64,000 bases of DNA from Orientallactaga sibirica. Taxonomy: Eukaryota > Chordata > Mammalia > Rodentia > Dipodidae. Position 1 is the stretch's first letter. Every line of letters begins with the position of its first letter. The stretch is from positions 38,765,501 to 38,829,500 of the forward strand of contig JAEOAD010000015.1 of NCBI GenBank assembly GCA_036365145.1. The letters run 5' to 3'. The translations under genes and the position numbers were made by a program. Below the pieces are notes generated by a model. That model was not told where the DNA came from. It did no database searches and saw nothing but the letters and a program-made list of their open reading frames with translations. Shown here one piece after another: positions 57,186 through 64,000 of the stretch.

Positions 57186-58239
57186 ATTCGTTTCTTAATT
57201 GTAACTGCACATTTCATACAGCATGTATGTATCAAGTGGTCACTGTATTGGATAGCTCAGGCACAGAATATTCCGGCCCTTGCAGAAATGTTCTGTTAGA
57301 CAATGCTGCCTGTCCCTGAATCATCTGCTACTTAGGAAAAGTTTGGTCCAGGTAACATCCACTGGGCCATTAGGCCCTGAGTTGTCAAGGTAATTGAAAC
57401 TCTTCTGCCCTCCATGGGGCACATGGTGGACCAGTAGACAAGTGTGTACAGGATTTTAGGCCCAAAGAAAAGGGTATCTATGTAAGAAAACAGGAGATCA
57501 GAAAGGGTTCCCTGGAGGGACATTTTTAATGCCCAAGACCTCATATCTAAAGGATATAAGATGAAAACTGACATTCCAAGCTGAGTGGCAGGAATGACAG
57601 CACTTCCCAAGACACCAATTTGGTGACAACTGTGTGTGTTTGCATACAGAAGAGACTGTTGGTAGGTCATTACTGCCAAGGCATAAAGTGCTGGGTGGAA
57701 AACTGCCAGGACTACCTCTAGGAGGGCCCCAATGCCTGAGAGTGAAAACGGGCTCCACCTCCCCGGTCTGTTCATGTCCTGCTCTCCTCCGTGCTTCCCT
57801 TATAGTGTAGCTCCTCGAGGGACTTGTCCATCCCTTGCTCTCTCTCCTGCTCCCCTCCCATTATTTTCCAACCCCAGACCCATCACCATTTCATCTTCAC
57901 TGCTGCTCTGGAACCACTTTTCTTTAAATTCAGTCACGGTCATTTCCTGTTGGGCTTGATGGATCTTCTCTGACTATATTCCAGATGCTCCTGTCTCACT
58001 CCAGAGCCTTGGACCCCATGCTGCCACTTCACTTGTGTTATCCCTTTATGTCAGAGAGGTCTTGGAACAGGGGCCAGGATTCACAAGAACTCAATAAATC
58101 TGAGCTAGCTAGCAATATGCTTATTACACCTCCGTTTCTATCTCTAGCATTGTGCTCTTCATTGGGCTCCTTAAAATTTAGGATGGTTATAAACAAACGC
58201 TTGATTTCAGGTCACCCTCAAGCTTCTCACAGTCTCCCT
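57186..58239. other. Unique intronic sequence
   Basis: No repeat or exon firmly recognised. The 147-codon minus-strand open frame at 57332-57775 has no known features. Confidence 0.4.
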
Positions 58240-58700
58240 TACCCAGGCTTCATGTAAGTGAATGGCTCAGGCTCAAAGCCCAGGAGCCAGCTCTGACCCT
58301 CACTCTTTCTCTGCCCCATGAATAGACTGTCCAAACGTCCCAGTAGATCACCTGCACTCTATTCTGCATCCTGCCCCTTGTCACTCTCTCCAGTGCCACC
58401 ACCTCCTCCTGGCCACCTGTGTCCATGGCAGTGACCTACCAGGGAGTACCCTCCATGTGATGCTGGTGAGCCATAATTACTCTTCTATAGAAGCCTTAAA
58501 AGTCCTTCTTGATCGAGGTCAGATGCTTCACTGCTGAACTCTTCCTAAATTCATCCCTTCACAGCCCTAATTAAGCCCAAAACCTGCACTGGGGCTTCTG
58601 GCCTCCTGTGATGGGTGTCTGCTGGATCTCTTTGACCTCTCTACCTTCCTCCAACTCTCTCCCTGCTCAGATTGGCTGCAACTCCAGGGTCCCATTCTGG
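58240..58700 (-). repeat. Possible L2 LINE fragment
   Basis: C/T-rich text with 'ccagctctgaccctcactct', 'ctctccagtgccaccacctc' and 'aactcttcctaaattcatcc' resembles the reversed L2 3' region. Weak. Confidence 0.35.
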
Positions 58701-58954
58701 CATGCTCTTCTCTGAATTGTTACTTTTTATTTTAACATTTTGGTTAACAGTTTTCATCTACATAATGTATTTTGATCATTGAATCATCTTGTAGACAAGT
58801 TCTTACCTTCCTTAAAGCCTCTGACCAGTTTCACATTCTTAGAAACATCCTCAGAAAGGAGCTCACATGTGTCCCTTCAATCTGCATCATTTTCCCTCAT
58901 GGAAAATGAATGGATATTGTCACAACCTGATGATTGGAGTTATCTTCTACCATG

Positions 58955-59230
58955 TAACAAAACATCCCAGTCTTATTGGCTTAATGGTCTTGCCTCGTGG
59001 GCCAGGGGTTAGAGCAGTGAGTAGCAGGACCCTTCTGCTTCTGGGGTACCCTGTGGGATCCCTGGGACACTCAGCTAGCAGCTGCACTAGCATGGGGGAC
59101 CCAAGCTCAGGAGGGACACTGCCCTTTCTGTGTGGTCTCAGGGGCTCCTCACACTGTGTCTCCAAGATGCATGGCTGGGCTGCTCATTTGGCAGCTCAAG
59201 TATCCAACAGGGAGAATTCCACCAGCATCA
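58955..59230. repeat. Ancient dispersed repeat, family not assigned
   Basis: 'taacaaaacatcccagtctt', 'ggcttaatggtcttgcc' and 'ctctgtgtggtctcag'-type phrases resemble an old mammalian-wide repeat whose usual form starts with 'taacaaatcaccccaaaact'. I cannot name it. Confidence 0.35.
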
Positions 59231-59298
59231 GAAAGTGGAAATGACCAGAGTTCTTGAACCCAGAACCAAAACACTAGCACAATGCCATTTCTGTTTCT

Positions 59299-60010
59299 TT
59301 CTTTTCTTTTTTTTTATTATTGACAACTTCCATAATTATAGACACTGCCATCTGAAAAGAGAAGCTTCTGTAACCAAAAGTGAGAGTAGCATTAATATAT
59401 GGGTATGAACATTAAGAAAAGTGCTTTTTGGGCAGTTTGGTGAGCATAATATATGCATTTGGCCAGACACCAGCAGACGTTACACCACTAAGACTCATGA
59501 CTTTCTCCATCATAGGTTTTCAGTATCAGGCATGTATTCCCTCCCATGAAGGGGGCCTCTAGTCCAATTAGAAAGTGTTTGGTTTCCCCCATAACAGACA
59601 TGCCACTATTGTACCCATTGGCTCATTTGGCTTGGCTGGCTAAACTTAAGGCTTGCAGTGTCCAGTTATTTATCGCCACTAATGATTTCTCTCTCTCCCC
59701 CCCTGGAGCTGCATGCAGTGTAGCTTTTTCAAGCTTTCTGTCAGCTGGTCTACATGGAAAGGGTTTTCAGCTCAGCTCTAGCAAGATTTCTCAGTGACCT
59801 TGCAGCCCAAGCATGTGGAGCCTTCGGCAATAGCCTGTAATGTTTTGGGGGCATCAGGGACCTCCCTGGCCAACAACTCACTGGAAGGTATCTTATCTCT
59901 TGCACTGCAAATTTTCTACTAACAATGGCTTCTGGATGCACCATTGTCCAAAACAGTAGGTTTCCATATGACTTATTCATACCTCCTCCCATCCTTCCTT
60001 TACTCAATCC
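59299..60010 (-). mobile_element. L1 3' UTR with an internal deletion
   Basis: After the poly-T head and 'tgacaacttccataattata' the sequence jumps to 'gccatctgaaaagagaagct' (59346), which in the 28724 copy lies about 370 bp further in. From there it follows the 28724 copy to about 60010. Confidence 0.88.
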
Positions 60011-60094
60011 ACAGTGTCATTTGTGTCTCATTGTAGCCAGAATAGAAACTGAGGCCCCAGGATGCAAGGATTAGGCAAGTAGACCCCTCATTTT

Positions 60095-60297
60095 TTAATA
60101 TTTCATTTATTCATTTGAGAGAGAAAAAGAGACAAATAGAGAATGAGCATGCCAGGGCCTCTAGCTATTGTAAACGAATTCCAAACACATGTACCACCTA
60201 GTACATATGGCATTACATGGGTCCTGGGGAATAGAACTTGGGACCTTGGGCTTTGTAGGCAAGCACCATAACCACTGAGCAATCTCTCCTGCCCAGC
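60095..60297 (-). repeat. Dip-type SINE
   Basis: Reversed head 'gcaatctctcctgccc' at the right, 'catgggtcctggggaataga' and 'gccagggcctctagctattg' body, AG-rich and AAAT tail at the left. More diverged than the others. Confidence 0.82.
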
Positions 60298-60307
60298 TGC
60301 CTTCTCC

Positions 60308-60995
60308 TTTTTTTTAATTGAAAACTTGATTGTATGAACATCTTGCATATTGGTCAATTCCCATTGGGTTATCCTTTTATGTTCCCTCTCCCCCATACCT
60401 ATTCCACTGAGGGCCCTCCTCAGTGGGATTTTCCATATTCACTGTGGGGTCATGAATGCACCATCAGTCTCTGTGGGGTGACATTGTCTCAGAATACACC
60501 TTCCCACTTTGTGGCTTTTACATTATTCCCACCCACCCCCTCCACAGTGTTCCCTGAGCCTTGGGTTATAAGTCTCCTTTACTGTGGCGCTTTGGCAGCC
60601 TCTGGTTTTCTGCTTTGAGGAGTTTTGAGTCTCTTCAGTGTCTACCACCATCTCTATGGAGGAGGTTCTCAGGCTAGCAGTGACAGCAGCACTTATATTT
60701 AATCTGCCACCTCTGTAATGTTTTCTGGGCTCTGGCAGATATAATAGACATGATATATCTCGTGTTAGGCAGTTGGTTTTCTTTTCTTATTGTATTGATG
60801 GATCTTGGTTCTCCCTGGTATTTGCTGCCATCTGTAAAGAGCAGATTTTTCTAACCAAAAGTGAGAACAGCATGGATCGAAGAGGATAAGTATAGACATT
60901 TAGAAGACCTTTTGATGGGAATATATTCTCCTTTTAGCCAAACAACATTGGAAGTTTCCCTCTGGAGATCCCAGCTTTTGATGGGATCAGTCTGA
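60308..60995 (-). mobile_element. L1 3' UTR of an older subfamily
   Basis: T-rich head, then 'catacctattccactgaggg', 'agtgttccctgagccttggg' and 'ctaaccaaaagtgagaacag', in the same order as the other minus-strand UTRs but clearly diverged from them. Confidence 0.75.
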
Positions 60996-61449
60996 AAGTC
61001 TAGACAAGACCACTTTCACTCTCCATCCTTTCCAAGTTACCTTGTCTACTTTATACATCCCATGTTCACCAAAAGGTAAACTTTGTGAGGGCTGCAGCTT
61101 GTTCTGTCTATGTGTTCCTTCTCTCCAAGCATATAAATATTGCCTAACTTGTAGGTGGATTAGAAGAAAACAACGATTGCATGAATGAATGAAGGTCATG
61201 TGGAAAACAAGCCACTTATCTTGTTTGGGCTTTAGATAAGTTAGGAAAAAAATGGAAACAATGGAAATGATTATGCTTATTTTGCCTTACTTTGTGGAGC
61301 CCTAGAGCTTTCCAGAACAGGAAGAACACTGGAGAACCTTTCATTCAGCCCTGATGAAGCTGTAGCTAGACCTCTCTTTTTCCACTACCAACAGTACCTC
61401 ACCTTGAATTTCCTCACATGGGTAGATGTTCTCAGAGCCACAGATGGTA
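60996..61449. other. Unique intronic sequence
   Basis: No repeat or exon recognised. Confidence 0.4.
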
Positions 61450-61560
61450 CCAGCCCTGCCTATATGCTACTACTAGTCCTTTCCCTCTCTGAGCCTCTCT
61501 CTCATCTGTAAAAGGAGAGACTTAACAATATTCTCATAGTCTAAGGCCCTGTAGATGAAG
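61450..61560 (+). repeat. MIR SINE fragment
   Basis: 'tttccctctctgagcctctc' and 'tctcatctgtaaaaggagag' match the MIR core. Confidence 0.7.
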
Positions 61561-62260
61561 GATGCAAGTAAGGACAGAGGAGTCCTGTGACTTGGAGCAT
61601 TGACATGATCTTCTCCAGGACAAGATCTGCTTGGAGGCTAATGAAAGACTGGGCTGTGTCTCCATGTCACCAACACAGAGATCAAGCTGTCACAGAGCTG
61701 GTTCTAAATCCTTATCTGTCATAGGAGGGGCTGCAGAGAGGAGGAAGGTGGATGAAATGGGTCTTGTCAACATTCACTAACACTGTACTCATATTTTTAA
61801 ACTGCCAGGGGACTTGTGCTATCCCAGGCTTCCAGGCTGGGCATTACTGAAGCCTAAGCACTGATTTAAGGGACTCAAGATGCAGAGATGTGCAGACATC
61901 CCCATCCCCCCGGGAAGGAGCTGCTCTCTGCTCCCACCTATCCAGATCTCTGGGGCTATGACTTTGTCTGAGCCAAGACTTCCCTCATAAATTGCCAGCC
62001 CCTGGTCTTTCTCTTTGTTGGTGTCTTCTGTCAGACACCAACAAAATGTTCTGGAAGTTATATCCTAAACCTTCACTGATCATGGCTCAGGATCCACTTT
62101 CTCATTGGTGGAGGTTTAGGGGACTTAGAGTATGAGTTCCAGGAAACTGCCTTGGAGCTAGCGACTAAAAGATGAGGGAGAGTTGGGCCTACCATGCACT
62201 GAATTCTAATGGAGTAGGTATATGTGGGGAGGGAGGGATTGCCAAGGATACAGAGAAACA
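61561..62260. other. Unique intronic sequence
   Basis: No repeat or exon recognised. Confidence 0.4.
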
Positions 62261-62263
<3 letters not shown>

Positions 62264-62293
<30 letters not shown>

Positions 62294-62508
62294 TGTGAGA
62301 GAGAGAGAGAGAGAGAGAGAGATTTATATTTGAGACAGAAAGAGGCAGAGAGAGAGAGAATGGACATGCCAGGGCCTTCAGCCACTGAAAACGAACTCCA
62401 GAAGCATGAGGCACCTTGTATATCTGGCTTATGTGGTCCTGGGAAATTGAACCTGGGTCCTTTAGCTTTGAAGTCAAGTGCCTTAATTGCTAAGCCATCT
62501 CTCTAGCA
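62264..62508 (-). repeat. Dip-type SINE with a (GT)n/(GA)n tail
   Basis: SINE body at about 62322-62508 ('catgccagggccttcagcca', 'gaacctgggtcctttagctt', 'ctaagccatctctctagc'). On its 3' side is a two-part microsatellite, (GT)14-15 at about 62262-62291 followed by (GA)n to about 62321. Confidence 0.88.
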
Positions 62509-62554
62509 GCAGCACAGGGAGATCCACATGACTCAAGGAGGCCAAAGGAGAAGC

Positions 62555-62850
62555 AATGAAGCAAGTGCAGAGTGACAGAAAGAATATATGGGTAGAAGGA
62601 ACTGCATGTACAAAAGCCCAGAGTCCAAATAGGAGTGCCAGAGGGTGTTCCCTGGAAAACAAGGAGCCACTAGGAGTCTCAGAGAGGGGCATCCTAGACA
62701 AAGGGACTAATGTGGGTGAGAGGCACAGGTATGTGAGATGCCCATGGGCAGAGGGAACAAACATGCCATGGGTTGGGAAGGAATACCCTGGTGGTAATGC
62801 AGATGACTGGGTAAGAGGCAGCAAGGTGTAGAGAGGTGGCAGAGGGGGTG
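62555..62850 (+). repeat. L2 LINE fragment
   Basis: 'gaaggaactgcatgtacaaa' with 'agcccagagtc' resembles the L2 segment 'gaacagcaagtgcaaaggccc'. Degraded. Confidence 0.5.
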
Positions 62851-63074
62851 TGTAGAGCTAAGAGTTCTAACTCCAAAATAGAAGTCTAATGCACAGAGCA
62901 GAGTTCCAGCACCAGGGATCTCTAGACAGCCATGTGCTTCCACCCGTGCACCTGGTGGAACAGGACTGGGCTGGAAAGACTCAAGACAGGATGACACTGG
63001 CTTGTCCATGTGGGTTCCAAATCATACAAGGGTCCAGGAGCTCCACAAGTGGCCTGACCATTGCAAATATGTAC

Positions 63075-63330
63075 AAGTATCCACTGTCTGCCAGGCCCTG
63101 AGCTGGGCACTGGGCCCACAGAGGGGGAAGATGGCCCCCAGGAAGCTCAGCCACCCACCTAAAGGTAGTGCGTGGAGTGAAAGCAGAGTGCTGGGCCCTT
63201 CAGTGGAACTGGTCACAGAAGGGGATCAGAGATGGCTGCTAAGCAGCTGGCAGGTAGTGATTAGATGTGTGCTTTGCCAGGCCCTGAGTGTGACAGGGAG
63301 CACGACAGGCATGGTTCTTATAACAGATAA
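63075..63330 (+). repeat. L2 LINE fragments
   Basis: 'tgccaggccctgagctgggc' at 63090 and a similar 'ctttgccaggccctgagtgt' at 63271 are two copies of the same L2/MIR-like landmark about 180 bp apart, so this may be two overlapping ancient copies. Confidence 0.5.
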
Positions 63331-63534
63331 CACGGGCTATCTGAGGTAGCCGGGACTCAGGTAGATGGGGGGCTGGGTGAGGCAAGGGAAGCTTTTAGAA
63401 CTCTGAAGTCTCCCTTCCTCTCTTCTTGCCTGCCTTCTCTCCTTCTTCCCACCCTCCCTTAATTCTGTGCTCTGACTACCTTACTTACCTCATCTTCTGT
63501 CTGCAGGAAAAATGTCTTAAGTTAGCAAGTAGGC
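63331..63534. other. Unique sequence with pyrimidine-rich stretch
   Basis: C/T-rich at about 63409-63470. No exon recognised. Confidence 0.4.
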
Positions 63535-63800
63535 TAAGGTTTGGAGGCTGGGCAGGAGGTATTGAGGGAAGAAGAATACAGACAAAGGGAATGGCATGGG
63601 CATAAACCTCGAGGCAAGAGGCACTGTTTTCACCGAGCTGAAGGTCATCAAGTCTACTCAGAGGGTCAAAATGTACGGCTGAGAGAATTCAGCCTTCTAA
63701 GTTCTGTTAGAGCCCTTGGGGATTTACCTGGACAGGTGATCAGTTAATGGGCTTATTGGAAGAGAAAGGCTTTGAGTTGGGCCTTAAAGGGGGCCCAGAA
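63535..63800 (+). repeat. L2 LINE fragment
   Basis: 'acaaagggaatggcatgggc' and 'cctcgaggcaagaggcactg', then 'tttgagttgggccttaaagg', follow L2 internal order though not a single clean alignment. Confidence 0.45.
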
Positions 63801-64000
63801 TTCAGACACATGGACTTGAGGACTTGAGACTGCCCAGGCGCGGAGTGAAGGCTTGAGGGCCCTCAGCCATGTGCTCAGCAGGCCTGCAAAGCATGGGTGT
63901 GCTCCTGCATGCAGGCACTGTGCTGAGTGATGATGACCGCAGACTGACTTTCCACTCAAGGATTCCACTCAGAACTTTCCAGAAGGTAAAGGATAAGGCG

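Noticed and set aside
1..64000. CRISPR arrays, bacterial operons, riboswitches or phage-type systems
   Set aside because: The window is mammalian intronic DNA. The only regular array is the 43-bp minisatellite, which lacks spacer-repeat structure.

Overview
The window is intronic-scale mammalian nuclear DNA, almost certainly from a rodent and most likely a dipodid (jerboa-type) rodent. The evidence is the repeat content: B1 elements, one ID element, a B1+ID (B4-type) fusion, rodent MaLR LTRs, and above all eleven copies of a tRNA-derived SINE with the layout of the Dip family (B2 superfamily) of dipodoid rodents. It starts with GGGCTGGAGAGATGGCTTAG, has a GT-rich body and ends in a CT-rich tract followed by an AAATA-type tail. 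The genus is an inference from repeat type; Jaculus is my best guess.

Only one protein-coding exon could be supported in 64 kb: a 561-bp internal exon at 1885-2445 on the + strand. It encodes the N-terminal half of a TIKI family Wnt metalloprotease, and the residues fit TRABD2B (TIKI2) better than TRABD2A. It has a good polypyrimidine tract, a tandem CAGCAG acceptor, a CAG|GTAGGA donor and phase 0 at both ends. So 1-1884 is the end of the upstream intron, and 2446-64000 is the start of a very long downstream intron. I looked for the next TIKI exon (second GX2H motif region) and did not find it.

The intron is a stratified repeat landscape. The oldest layer is MIR and L2 fragments throughout. 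Next come MaLR LTRs: three degraded MLT1/MST-like copies, all on the minus strand, and two rodent-type copies on the plus strand. Then come L1 fragments: six 3'-end segments antisense to the gene and two sense. The youngest layer is B1 and Dip-type SINEs, many with clear target-site duplications. Nested insertions at 43.6-45.3 kb and 53.5-57.2 kb give a relative chronology.

The items I find most unusual are these. (1) A long SINE subfamily, two copies at 34.0 and 55.1 kb, shares an internal duplication and an identical 14-bp CTCF-core-like motif. (2) A 67/65-bp inverted duplication of about 92% identity has arms 1.2 kb apart (41464-41530 / 42701-42765). (3) A ten-copy minisatellite with a ~43-bp unit lies at 30676-31099. 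(4) A 200-bp TTC/TCC tract is the expanded tail of a truncated B1 (16122-16426). (5) A 79-80-codon antisense ORF is kept open in three copies of one L1 3' UTR. Several repeat-free blocks (2.4-5.0, 17.2-17.6, 31.4-34.0 and 54.3-54.65 kb) carry clustered transcription-factor-like motifs and are candidate intronic enhancers, but conservation could not be tested here.
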